Positions 11,073 to 22,752 of a stretch of DNA of 64,000 nucleotides are shown here, one piece after another. The DNA is from Zizania palustris (lineage: Eukaryota > Streptophyta > Magnoliopsida > Poales > Poaceae). The stretch's first letter is position 1. Each line of letters begins with the position of its first letter. Location: contig JAAALK010000082.1 in the NCBI GenBank assembly GCA_019279435.1, forward strand, positions 21,853,116 through 21,917,115. Direction: 5' to 3'. A model generated the notes under the pieces. It did no database searches and was not told the DNA's origin. It saw only the letters and a list, made by a program, of their open reading frames with translations. A program made the position numbers and the translations under genes.

Positions 11073-13115
11073 TGAGAAACCAAGGGTTGGTTTCGGTGTT
11101 TTGTGATGAGTGATTGACAGGATTTTTACCCTCTGTTCGAAGGGGTACCTCCGAAGGGGGTTCGGAGGTTGGACCTCCGAAGGGTGTTCGGAGGTGGTAC
11201 CTCCGAAGTGTGTTCGGAGGTGGTCTCACTGAAGGATGTTCGGTGGATGGGTGCTGCAGCTGTGCAGCAGAGTGTGCTTGTCGGAGGGGTCTGACAGTAC
11301 ACGATGACTGGGTTCGTACCGAAGGCTTCGGTACTTTGGGCGGTTCACCGGAGTGTGTGCCGGAGGTTGCTAACCCGGAGAGGTCTCCGGAGTACTGGAT
11401 ACACTTGTCTGTTTGTCTGTGGTGCGCAGGGACTTCGGAGGCGACGGACAAGGTTTGCAGCAGGTGAACCTGGGTCAAGCGGGAGGCTTGATGCCAGGGG
11501 AGCGGGGAGCTCTGTCACGATGGCTGCGAAGGGGGTCCGGGTCGGTCCTCGGGTCGAGGCGTGCCAGGTGAAGGCGGAGAGTGCGGAGCGTGGCTCCGGG
11601 TGAAGGTACTCCGAGACAAAGTCCTCGGAGGTGAGGCACTTCGAAGGTACTCCGGAAGGAGTGACTTCGGAGTTGGATGGATCAAGTCCTCTGCGGAGGC
11701 AAGGAGTTCGAAGTGTGCTCCGGAGGGAGACATTCGAAGGTACCCGACGAAGGTCTCAGAAGTCGAGGCGCATCGAAGGCATGGTCCGGGTGAGGCTCGT
11801 CGAGGAGTGTGCTCGGGGAGAGACACTGCGACGAAGGGCTCATGGAATGCTTCGTGCGGAGGCCTTGGACGAAGGAGGGACTTCAAAGGGTGGTACTCCG
11901 AAGGTGGGGCTTCGGAGTGTGGAAGGCTTCGGAGCGAGGCTAGCTCCGGAGTGTGGTTGACTTGTGGTACTTCGGCCTGCATGGCTTCGGTACACGGACT
12001 GACAGAGTTCGAGCTGGGTGAAGCTGCGAAGCCGTGGTGATCCACTCCGGAGGTGTTGGTGCGAAGGCCCAAGGGCTTTGACGGCTTCGGCTCAAAACCG
12101 TCACTGTATCAGAGACTGACTTCGGTGAAGCGAAGGCCACCAGGCTCAAGACTTCTCGCCGAAGCTACCGCACCCTCGCGTGTGAAGGGAGGCTGCAGAA
12201 GGTCAAAGACTGCAAAGGCTGACACTGTCTGCTCTGCAAAAAGCTGACGCTGTCCCCTCTGCAAAGATGACAGAGAAGCCTCCAGAATAAAGGTGGACTA
12301 CCTTTTGTACCCCTTAGTTCTGTAGAGACAAATCCTTTGTAAACCCTAGGGGTAAAGTAGTCATTTCCTTTGGGTGAACTGTGGGCTATAAATATGGGGG
12401 CTCGGTAGGTAACATTTAACACTTTGAGCATTTACTGTTGAGCTCCTGTAGCCACATACCTCGCTGTATTCATCCAGAGTTCAATTTATTTGTGTTCCTT
12501 GTTCAAGCAGCGAAGCCCTGCTTCTTTGTGCTTTTTTGCTTGAGCTTGCATTACATACCTCGCTAGTTGTAGTGCACCGAAGCCTGTCTAGGCGAAGGTT
12601 GTTTCTGTGCGAAGTGTGTTTTTCAGCGTGCGTTCGCTCTGTGTAACTTGAGGCCAGTCCTCACAGATTACTAGCGAAGCCCTGATCGAAGCCCGTTTTG
12701 CTTCTTGTGTCGAAGCCCGTAGCGAAGTCCGTTTGTGTGCGTGTAGACCTTCGTGTACGAAGCACAACACCAGTTGCTGCTGCCAAGTACCTGGTTGAAG
12801 TCCTCAGAGGGCAGTCCACTCTTGCGATGGGTGAAGTGCGAAGCCTGCTCGAAGCACCCTGTGTGCGGAGCCTGCACTGACTTAGCAGAGTAGATTTTCG
12901 AGGGTTGTTAGTGGATCGAAGTCTTCTTGGCTTCGAACTTTTGCTCCTGCGAAGCCTGTGTTCGGAGCAGTCGAAGTACCTCCGTAACAGACCTTCGAAG
13001 GTTGTGTTCGAAGTCTGTTCTGTAGAAGACAGGATTAAAACCGAAGGCTGTTTTTAGCCTGAAATTTTAAAAGCTCCCATTCACCCCCCCTCTGGTCGCC
13101 GTTTCTGGTCCTACA
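11073..13115 (+). mobile_element. Solo Sirevirus LTR inserted in copia-1 gag
   Basis: A complete 2,043 bp LTR starts TGAGAAACC and ends GGTCCTACA, flanked by exact 5 bp duplications GACAC (11068-11072 and 13116-13120). Its TATA box (TATAAATA) is at 12387-12394. It is the same family as the copia-1 LTRs but belongs to the subgroup closer to the LTR at 27032-29113 (for example CTATAAATATGGGGGCT). No internal sequence remains, so it is a solo LTR made by LTR-LTR recombination. Confidence 0.95.
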
Positions 13116-14994
13116 GACACATTGACCTGTGATGAGCTCTTCAGCAAGATGAAGTCCACAGAGATTGCCAAGGCATCTCTTGTAGTGCATAGGAACTCCT
13201 TGCCACAGCCATTGGCACTAGTTTCTAGCACTAGCCGTGGCACCACTGCAGAACCAAGCACATCTGGCACTTGTGTTCTTGTAGGTGGTTTTGCTTTGTC
13301 CTCCCTGGTCTCTGTCACTAAGGAGCAAGTGGATACTCTAGATGATTGTGAGCTTGCTCTCATTGCTAGAAGGTTCACCCATTTTCACCATGAGAGACAG
13401 GATCAGAGGAGAAGTGATTTTAGTGGTTGTTTTGAGTGTGGCGACACTTCTCACATCAAGGCCAACTGTCCTAAACTCAAGACGAGAGATGAGAGTGAGC
13501 GCCCCAAATACCACAAGAAGGAGAGGAAACCCCTTGTGAAGGGCAAGCGTGGCAAGGTGGCTAAGGGAGTAGCCAAAGCCACTTCCAGAGCATTTGTTGC
13601 TGCTCTCAGCGACATCAACACTTCCTCAACTGAGGAGTCGAGCTCTGAGGAGGAGGATTCTCCAAGGGAGGAGGAGAAGAAGGACAAGAAGGGACGAGAT
13701 TTCACTGGCCTCTGCTTCATGGCCGACAGCGATCACAGCGGCGATGAGCTTGACTCATCTAAGGTACCTCTATCCTATGACCAGATTTCAATTAAATTAG
13801 ATGAACTGAATGAAGTAGTTCTTGGGAATGATAGATTACTTGTGCAAGCCGCTAGAGATAGAAAAGACCTTAGACTTAGACTAGAATCTGTTTCTACTGA
13901 TTATGCCATGCTTAAGTCTAGGGTTAATGATGTTGAATGTGAATCTTGCACTGTTGTCATGGGTGAGCTTACTCAGTTGCGTTCTGTACATGCTCAAACT
14001 CTATCTGAGCTTGAGACTGCACAGAATGCCCGTTATTACGTGAGAGCATTAATTTACGTGATAAGCATGTTAAGGACTTAGAGGCTAGATTGGAGAGGGC
14101 TGGTAGTTCTAAGGATGTGCAACCTGTGTGTGACACTTGCATAACCCTTGAGGACCAGCTAGGCACTGTTAGAGAGTGAGCGGAAAATCTTATGACTGAA
14201 AATGAATACCTTCTGTCTGTGGTTAACAAATGCACTGAGGAAAAGGGTAGGATGGATTTGCTCTTGGCCAAGACCAAGATGTGTGCTGAGAGGACAGGGT
14301 TAGCTCTGGGTTTTGGTCTTGAGAGGATTCCTTCAGACAGTGAGAACAAAACTGTTTTTACCTCACCCACTACCTTAGAGAAAGAGAGAGCTCTGTTAGA
14401 CACACCATCAGCCAAAAAGCCTACCCAAGCTCCCAAGAAAACCACTCCTCCTGCAAAGAAATTTCCTCCCAAGAAAACCACTCAACAGAAGCCCAAGGAG
14501 CCTATGAGGATTGCTCCTATGACCCATGAGAGTGCTCCTAGGAGAGTTTTTCATTGTTCATAATATCAGAGGGCGGGTCATCTGGTTGGGTTCTATTTTT
14601 GTCACATCAAGGATGAGCGACGCTCTCAGGCGATGAGTTTCCAGGACATGCATTACCCATCTCGTGGTATGCATGAGTCTGAGCTTTACTCACGTCCTGT
14701 TTTCGAGGCTCCTCGTACTTCTCTAAGAGGTTTTGCTCCTCGAGGTGTTCACCATGTTCTATATGGTGGTAGACCCTGGGCGAGTAGCTTTGTACCTCGT
14801 CAGAGTAGGAGATCTCGCCATGCATTTGGGTCACAGCCTGTAGGTAGTCCTCGCACTTTGCATCATTCTGATTATCTTGTGCGTAGACAGTCTATTTTTA
14901 CTATGCCTACTACTCGTATCACTCAGTGTTGGATGCCTCGTCATGTATTCACTCACCCCGGCACTGAGCGATCGAGATTTTCCTATCATATGTA
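13116..14994 (+). pseudogene. Copia-1 gag, C-terminal part
   Basis: This continues gag after the solo LTR. A CCHC zinc knuckle (CFECGDTSHIKANC) lies at about 13430-13471. An acidic, serine-rich segment (EESSSEEEDSPREEEKKDKK) and a coiled-coil-like stretch (about 13780-14020) follow, as in Sirevirus gag. At about 14025, compared with copia-2, a deletion of several tens of bases removes the CMNC region and breaks the frame. Later pieces are at 14192-14563 (basic PKK-rich) and about 14565-14994 (a second zinc-knuckle-like motif, degenerate here, then an Arg/Ser/Tyr-rich tail). All of these parts have counterparts in copia-2 (42514-44930). The product is dead. Confidence 0.85.
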
Positions 14995-15001
14995 GGCACC
15001 G

Positions 15002-18000
15002 GACCAAGGCTTGGAGGGCACGCGGATCATGGACTCCGGTTATTCGCTCCACATGACCGGAGATGCAACATGGTTCTCCAGCCTCACCACAACCAAGCAA
15101 AATGAACATATCACCTTCGGCAACAATCGAAGGAGTAGAGTGAAAGGTAAAGGTGTGGTAAGAATCAACTCGAATTTCACTCTCAAAGATGTTGCTTTGG
15201 TTGAAAACTTGGGATACAATTTGCTTTCTATATCTCATTTGCTTGATGAGGGCTTCGAAGTGCGATTCCATCGCAATACTTCGCAAGTACTCAAGTCTGA
15301 TGGCGTTGTGGTCTGTAAGATCTTTATAGTTGGCATAGTTTTTGAGCTGATTTTTCTAAGTCATCTGGTTCTTCTGATTGTCTTGTTGCACATTCGACTT
15401 CTGAGCTTTGGAAGTGGCATAGGAGACTAGGGCATATGAGCTTTGAGTTGCTTGCTCATCTGAGTGCCCTAGGTCTAATCCAAGGATTTCCCAAGCTCAA
15501 GTTTGAGAAGAATTTAGTTTGCGCTCCATGTCGACATGGAAAAATGATTGTCGCTTCGCACTCGCCAGTCACCACAGTGATGACTGAACAACCCGGATAA
15601 CTTCTCCACATGGACACTGTAGGTCCTTCTCGGGTTAGTTCTTGAGGCGGCAAGTGGTATGTGTTAGTCATTGTCGATGATTTCTCTCGCTACTCTTGGG
15701 TCTTCTTTCTTGCCAGCAAGGATGAAGTGTTTTCACACTTTCGGAGCTTGGCTTTGAGACTTTTCACTGAACTCCCTGGTGCATTGAAATTCATTCGAAG
15801 TGATAATGGCACTGAGTTCAAGAATAGTCTTTTTGTTGACTTTTTCATGGAGCATGGCATAGAACATAAATTCTCTGCTCCGTGGGTTCCTCAACAAATG
15901 GTGTTGTTGAGAGAAAGAACCGCACTTTGGTTGAGATGGCTAGGACGATGCTCGATGAGCATAGGACTCGTAGAAAATTCTAGGCTGAGGCCATGAACAC
16001 TGCATGTTACATCTCAAACCAAATATTCTTGCGCTCAATTTTGAACTTGACATCTTATGAGCTACGTTTTGGGAGACAACCCAAAGTTACTCATCTTCAA
16101 GTTTTTTGGCTGTCGTTGTTTTATCCTAAAACATGGAAATTTGGACAAATTTGAGTCGTGCTCTTCTAACGGGATATTTTTGGGTTACACTACACATGAT
16201 CATTCTTATCGTGTTTATAATTTGGAAACTAACACTGTCATCAAGTCATGTGATGTGACTTTTGATGAATCAACCCCCTCTATTAGGTCTACCTTTGAAC
16301 AGGCAAATGAACACGACATGGAGCAGACCATCTTCGAAGAAGAAGATCCTGGAGATTTCGAGGATGAACCCCTACTACCCTTGACATCGACCCCCGAAGC
16401 CGAACCCGCTTCGACTACTTCGGCACAAGGTCCCGAAGCAACTACCTCAACATCGGTCATCTTGGACCACTCCAACGCACAAGTTGAGGGGGAGACTGCA
16501 TCCCGCCGCGAGGCTCCACATCATGTTCAACGGATGCATCCTCCCGAGCAGATCATTGGTGAGCTTGATCAATGGGTAACACGTTCTCATGCTCATTTCA
16601 TTGATTCCACTTTTGTTGCATCTTTCGAGCCCTTAGATGTTAGTCATGCACTTTCTGATTCTAGTTGGATCAATGCCATGCATGAAGAACTTGAAAATTT
16701 TGAGAGAAACCAAGTCTGGACTTTAGTTGATCCCCCACCAAATGTTCATTTCATCGGAACAAAATGGATTTTCAAAAACAAACAAGGGGAGGATGGGACT
16801 GTAGTTAGAAACAAGGCTAGACTTGTAGCTCAGGGTTATTCTCAATTAGAAGGGATTGATTTTACTGAGACTTTTGCACCTGTTGCGTGTCTAGAGGCCA
16901 TTAGGATTTTACTTGCATTGTGGCATCCCGTGGTTTCACACTTTATCAAATGGATGTTAAAAGTGCTTTTCTTAATGCTTCATAGGAGAAGATGTTTATG
17001 TAAAACAACCCCCTGCTTTGAAAACCCCAAATACCCACATAAAGTCCTTAAACTTCATAAGGCTCTTTATGGACTCAAGTAGGCCCCTCAGGCATGGTAT
17101 GATAGACTTAAGTCTTTTCTGGTTAAGCGGGGCTGTATATGATGGGATCTGTTGATAAAACCTTGTTCACTCTCAAGCATGGCAAAGATTTCCTCCTAGT
17201 CCAGATTTATGTGGATGATATCATCTTTGGTGGCTCTTCTCATGCTTTGGTTGCCAAGTTTACAGATGCCATGATCAGGGAGTTCAAGATGTCCATGATG
17301 GGTGAACTCACTTTTTTCCTTGGTTTGCAAATCAATCAAAGCAAACAAGCTACTTTCGTCCAACAGACGAAGTACACCAAGGACCTGCTCAAGAAATTTG
17401 ACATGGCTGATGCGAAGCTACTCGCCACTCCAATGGCTACATCTGTAGCATTGGATCCTGACGAAGATGGAGAAGTCGTAGATCAGAAGGAGTTCCGAAG
17501 CATGATCGGCTCCCTCCTCTACTTGACTGCTACGAGGCTGGACATACACTTTGCAGTTTGTCTGTGCACTCATTTTCAGGCTTCACCACGAGCTTCGCAC
17601 CGCCAAGCGGTAAAGCGCATTCTTAGGTATCTCAAACATACCCTCGAATTTGGCATTTGGTATTCTGCATCTTCCTCTTTGTGTCTTCAAGGTTATTCCG
17701 ATGTGGATTTTGCTGGGTGTAGGATTTATAGGAAAAGTACCCCTGGTACTTGTCATTTTCTAGGTACTTCACTGGTTTGCTGGTCTTCCCGCAAACAGTC
17801 TAGTGTTGCACAATCGACGGCTGAGGTTGAATATGTTGCTGCAGCTAGCTGTTGCTCTCAGATTTTGTGGATGGTTTCCACTTTGCGGGATTTGGGTTAG
17901 ATTATAAGAGTGTTCCACTTTTTTGTGATAACACTAGTACTATTTGTATTGCAAACAACCCGGTTCAACGTTCTAGAACCAAACACATTGATGTGCGATA

Positions 18001-18160
18001 TCATTTTCTCGGAGATCATAATGAGAAGGGTGATATTGAGCTTCAATATGTTGATACCCAACACCAGCTAGCCGATATTTTCACAAAACCCCTCGATGCT
18101 TCTCGTTTTGCCTACTTGCATGGGGAACTTGGTGTTTGTCATCCTTACGGCATTTTGTGA
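15002..18160 (+). pseudogene. Copia-1 pol: protease, integrase, reverse transcriptase, RNase H
   Basis: A pol gene in the Ty1/copia order. The protease motif IMDSGYSLHMTGD (15029-15067) keeps the catalytic DSG. The integrase zinc finger (WHRRLGHMSFELL to CAPCRHGK) and core (VDDFSRYSWVFF, RSDNGTEF) span about 15410-16100. The RT region is about 16660-17440, with YVDD at 17208-17219. RNase H runs about 17560-18160 (SDVDFAG, STAEVEY, FCDNTSTI). Breaks include stops at about 15598 and 15643, a frameshift after VPQQ near 15895 that loses the integrase glutamate region from frame, frameshifts near 16920, and CAG to TAG at 17080-17082 (GLK stop AP). The related copy at 22765-25898 is much better preserved. 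Confidence 0.88.
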
Positions 18161-19282
18161 GGGGAGCAGATTTTGATTGTCTTGCATATGCTCATTGTGT
18201 GTGGAATTGCATTTACATCTTTTGCACTTATATGCCTGATTTTAATTCATGAAATCATATCATCTCAGCTCTATTTAATATGTCTGAAACATTATGTGCA
18301 TGATTCTTATTTCCAAAATCAAATCATGCTCACTGCTTAGTCTTGAATCTAGCATGTTTAGGCAGGACTGCTTTAGCTATCTTTTATCTGCTTGATAGCA
18401 AGACTCCTTTTCTTTGGATGCTAAACATTGCAACTTGAAAAATTATTCTGCTTACTCATGGATATTCATAAAGTGCTAAACAAATTGTTCACTTAATTAA
18501 AATCCAAAACTCCATGATTTCCATGCTACAAGTGAAAAGATCCAGGTGGGTTTGTTTGTCGCACTACTCTATTCTAGACTGCTTACCATTGCACATTGGT
18601 CCGAACTGGGATAGTGTAGTGTATGCCAAAATCACCACCTTAATCTTCTGATGGTTTTCATGTCTAGGCTTGGCTTGATTGGAAAGTATAAGGTAGACAA
18701 ACAAATAACCCCTGCATTATGAAAAGAACAACAAATTCATTGATCATCAAGATTGCTTTCAATGCTCCACTTGAACTGGACTTGTCTGCTAGAGTAGAAA
18801 TTGACTAGCTTTGCGTAGTCACTGCTTTTACTTATCTAGTTACCTTGATTGAGTGGTGATGTTTTTATTTCAAAATAATAAAATCACATGCTGTCATCAT
18901 GTTTTTTAGAGAATGTTAAATTGAGATGAGCACATGATAATTGGTGTTAATGTTGGCATATTTTTTCTTTATATGTCTTTGCAATTCTGCCCATTTCGAA
19001 GCTTTGCATGTTTTGAATGCTCCTTGATGCTTGCATTGCCAAAGGGGGAGAAATTTTTGAGTTCTCTGTAGCAAGGGGTAAAATAACTCAGGGGGAGTTT
19101 TATCTTGCAAAGGGAAAGATTTGCCGAAGGGGCTTTTACTGTTTTGAAAAGGGGGTGGAAAATTCTTTTTCAAGTGATATGGTTTGGCTCGTTTCTGAGT
19201 TTTATGGTCACTTATGTCCTGAAATTTTTCAAAATTTCTTGAACTTGAATTTGGTTGTCAATGCACTCATCAAGGGGGAGAT
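18161..19282 (+). mobile_element. Copia-1 3' non-coding region with multiple polypurine tracts
   Basis: No gene. AT-rich sequence aligns with 25899-27031 and, inverted, with 37325-38452. Purine tracts AAAGGGGGAGAAA (19037), CAGGGGGAG (19090), AAAAGGGGG (19145) and CAAGGGGGAGAT (19271, the functional position next to the LTR) follow each other. Several such tracts are a published hallmark of Sireviruses. Confidence 0.8.
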
Positions 19283-21127
19283 TGAGAAACCAAGGGTTGG
19301 TTTCGGAGTCTGTGATGAGTGATTGACAGATATTTTCCTCTGATTCGAAAGGGTCCCTTCGAAGGGGTTTGGAGGTTGTTTCACCGAAGGGTTCGGTGGG
19401 TCTGTTTGCTGCAGCTGTTGCAGCGGAGTGTGACTATCGAAGGGGTCCGATGGTACACGATGACTTGTCTGTATCGGAGTGTTCGGTACTTTGGGTGGTA
19501 CACCGGAGTGTGTGCCGAAGGTTGCTTACCCGGAAAGGTCTCCGGGGTACTAGATACACTTGTCTGTTTGTCTGTGGTGCACAGGTGACTTCAGAGGCGA
19601 CGGACATAGGTGAACCTGGGTCAAGCGGGAGGCTTGATGACAGGCTAGCGGGGAGCTCGGTCATGAAGGCTGCAAAGGGGTCGAGGTCGGACCTCGGGTC
19701 AAGGTGCGCTAGAGGAAGGCAGAGAGTGCGGAGCATGGCTCTGGGTGAAGGTACCCCGAGACGAAGTCCTCAGAGGCGAGGCACTTCGAAGGGTACTCCG
19801 AATGGAGTGACTTCGAAGTATAGTGGACCAAGTCCTGAGCAATGAGGCAGGGCATTCGATGTGTGCTCCGGAGGGAGGCACTCGAAGGTATACCCGACGA
19901 AGGTCTCAGAAGTCGAGGTGTATCGAAGGCATGGTCCGGGTGAGGTTCGTCGAGGAGTGTTCTCGGGGAGAGACACTGCGATGAAGTACTCATGGAATGC
20001 TTCATGCGGAGGCCTTGGATGAAGGAGGGACTTTGAAGGGTGGTACTCCGAAGGTGGGGTTCGGAGTGTGGTTGTCTTGAAGTACTTTGGCCATGCATGG
20101 CTTCGATACACGGGCTGACGGAATTCGAGCTGGGAGTAGCTGCGAAGCCATGGTGGTCCACTCCGGAGGTGATGGCGCGAAGGCTCAAGGGCTTTGATGA
20201 CTTCGGCTCAAAACCATCACTATATCGAAGGCTGACTTCGGTGAAGCGAAGGCCGTCAGACTCAAGGCTTCTCACCGAAGCTACCACACCCCTCGCGTGC
20301 GAAGGGGGCTTCAGAAGAATTCAAGACTACAAAGGCTGACCGTGTCTGCTCTGCAAAAGCCGATACTGTCTCCTCTGCGAAGCTGACAAAAGAAACCTCC
20401 AAATAAAGTAGACTACCAGTTGTACACCCCTGTTCTGATGAGACAAAAACATTGTAGACCCTAGGGGTAAAGTAGTCTATTCACAGGGCTGAATAGTGCC
20501 TATAAATAGTGGAGGCTAGCTAGCCCACAGTAACACTTTGAGCAGCCATTTTTGAGATCCTGTGCTAGCCGCCACATACTCTTGTATTCAGTCTGTGAGT
20601 TCATTTTGTGTTCCGTGTTCAAGCAATGAAACTTTGATTGTCTTCATTTATTGTTTGAACTTGTATGCCTCCTTTGCACTATATGTTTTGATTTCTCTGT
20701 GCACCACCTTCTTCTGGGTTGAGTTTGTGCACTGGATCTCTTCTGGAGAAGTGTGTGAGAAGTTTGTTCGTGTGAAGTGTGTGTTTTTCAGTGTCTGTTC
20801 GCTCTGTGTAAACTGGAGGCAAGACCTCTCTGATTACTAGCAAAGCACAGTTCGAAGCCCGTTTTTTCCCTTGTCGAAGCCCTCGGCGAAGTGTGTGCAG
20901 TGTGCGTTTACACCTTCGAAGTACGAAGCCTAGCACCAGTTGCTATCGCTGAGTATTTGGTCGAAGTCCTCAGAGGGAAGTCTTCTCTTGCGAAGGGTGA
21001 AGTGCGAAACCTGCTCGAAGACACCCAGTGTGCGGAGCCTGCACTGACTTAGCAGAGTTGAGTTTTTGGTGTTGTGGGTGGAGTGAAGTCTTCTTGACTT
21101 CGAACCTTTACTCCTGGCGAAGCCTGG
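19283..21127 (+). mobile_element. 3' LTR of copia-1, first part
   Basis: It begins TGAGAAACCAAGGGTTGG right after the polypurine tract. The TATA box is at 20501-20508. The LTR is cut at CCTGG (21123-21127) by gypsy-N and resumes after the second CCTGG (30356-30360). Confidence 0.92.
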
Positions 21128-21623
21128 TGTTGGGGGAAAATACTTCATCCTCAAGGCCATTGCTGCAACAAGACAAAGGCAGGTGATTTAATCGAAGGTT
21201 TCCAGCATCTAACTCCGGAAGTATACTGGATCAAGTTCGAAGGATAGAGGCGGACTCTAGTTCGGAGTATATCTACGAACATCGGCTTTTCAGAGAGATT
21301 CTTTGCCAGCTAGGATGGAAGACATATTTTCTTTCTCTTTAGATTAGTCTTTTACCATTTTAGCCCTATCAAGGGTACCGAATAGTCTCCACTATGTCGG
21401 TTGTAACAGTGGGGTAAAAGGGTCCTTTCCTTAAGGTTTTGGCCTATAAATACCCCCCGTTTTACCCTGTAATGAGGATCGAATACTGAGTTATTCAATA
21501 CACATCTTCAAACTATTTTGAGCTATTATCCACTTCGGAGGCTTGAAATAGTTTACTTCACAAACACTTCGTTGTTAGTTTCTAACCTCCAGAAACCTAT
21601 TAGCGTAATCTTTTACGCCAACA
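21128..21623 (+). mobile_element. 5' LTR of gypsy-N
   Basis: 496 bp, TGTTGGGGG to CGCCAACA. The TATA box (TATAAATA) is at 21445-21452. Confidence 0.92.
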
Positions 21624-21642
21624 GTTGGCACCGTCCGTGGGG
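21624..21642 (+). other. Primer-binding region of gypsy-N
   Basis: GTTGGCACCGTCCGTGGGG directly follows the LTR end, in the position and with the TGG start expected of a tRNA primer-binding site. I did not assign the tRNA. Confidence 0.65.
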
Positions 21643-21685
21643 AACTTAATCCAAAAAACTTCGTTCTCTACCAAGTTCTCAAACC

Positions 21686-22325
21686 ATGCCTCCCAAGTGG
21701 AGTTCAGGTGGTAGCCCTACTCGGAGGTCCCCTAGAACCTCCGGAGCAAGATCTTCAAACACAGTTGAGGTCGGAGGACCTTCGACATTTCCTCCACCTT
21801 AGACTCTGGAAGGGATTCCCCTTCCTCGAGCATACGGAGTTCCTCCCCCAACTCCATCCATACTTCGGCCAACCGGAGCTCCTCTTCCACCTCAAGTTCC
21901 ACTTCGAACTAATGTGTACAGTTCTCAAGACCCGGAAGGCCCTTCTGGAGGAGATGAAGATGGTCTTGGCGATATGGCCGCTCAAATGGCCAGTCTCCAA
22001 GCTGAAGTAGCAAGGTGGCGGCAAGAAGCCGTAGATAGGCTTCATTCTCAAGACACCCCAGTCATCCTCGAAGTGCCCGAAGATGATGAGCTTCCTTATC
22101 CCGAAGCCCCAGAAAACGCTTCCTTCGACACCGAATCCCCGCTGCACCCTGAGCTACAGAAAGTGCGCTTCAATCCCAAGTTCAAAACTTCGAAGCTCTG
22201 CAAATATTCTGGAGATGAAGACCCTGGGGAGTTCTCCCGCTCTTATGCATTGGAAATTGAGGCCAGTGGAGGAGTGCGAGACACCATGGCCAAATATTTC
22301 CCTCTAGCTCTTGAAGGGGTGGCAT
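21686..22325 (+). pseudogene. Gypsy-N gag, N-terminal fragment
   Basis: The ATG at 21686 (MPPKWSSGGSPTRRSP) opens a gag frame that is kept to 22325 with a single stop, TAG at 21800-21802. Features are a proline-rich N-terminus, an MAAQMASLQAEVARWRQEA helix (about 21975-22030) and the start of a Retrotrans_gag core (FNPKFKTSKLCKYSGDEDP... to FPLALEGVALW). At 22326-22330 the gag sequence switches, across the shared bases GTGGG, into Sirevirus gag. The rest of this gag, and all gypsy pol, is absent. Confidence 0.85.
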
Positions 22326-22329
22326 TGTG

Positions 22330-22749
22330 GGTCATTTGGTTGGGTTCTGTTTTCTTCGCATCAAGGATGAGCGACGCTCTCAGGCGATGAGTTACCAGGA
22401 CATGCATTACCAATCTTTAGGTATGCATGAGTCTGAGTTTTACTATCATCCTGCTTTTGAGGCTCCTCGTGCTTCTCGGAGAGGTTTTGCTCCTCGAGGT
22501 GTTCACCATGTTCCATATGGTGGTAGACCCCGGGCGAGTAGCTTTGTACCTCGTCAGAGTAGGAGACCTCGACATGTTGTTCGATCACAGCACGTAGGTA
22601 GACCTCGCACTTTGCATCATTCTGATTATCATGTGCGTAGACTGTCTACTTTTACTGCGCCTACTACTCGTGTCACTCAGTGCTGGATGCCTCGTCATTT
22701 TTTCACTCACCCCAGCACTGAGCGATCGGGATATTCTTATCATGTGTAG
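22330..22749 (+). pseudogene. Copia-N gag, C-terminal fragment
   Basis: From GHLVGF onward this matches the gag C-terminus of copia-1 and copia-2: a degenerate zinc-knuckle end (GHLVGFCFLRIKDERRSQAM), then an Arg/Ser/Tyr-rich tail with short RPR and HHS repeats, stopping at 22747-22749 just before the protease region. It is open, but it is fused upstream to unrelated gypsy gag in another frame. Confidence 0.85.
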
Positions 22750-22752
22750 GCG

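Noticed and set aside
21914..22390. An intact 158-residue protein across the gypsy/copia junction
   Set aside because: It is the gypsy gag frame running into the wrong frame of Sirevirus gag; the last ~20 residues are junction noise.
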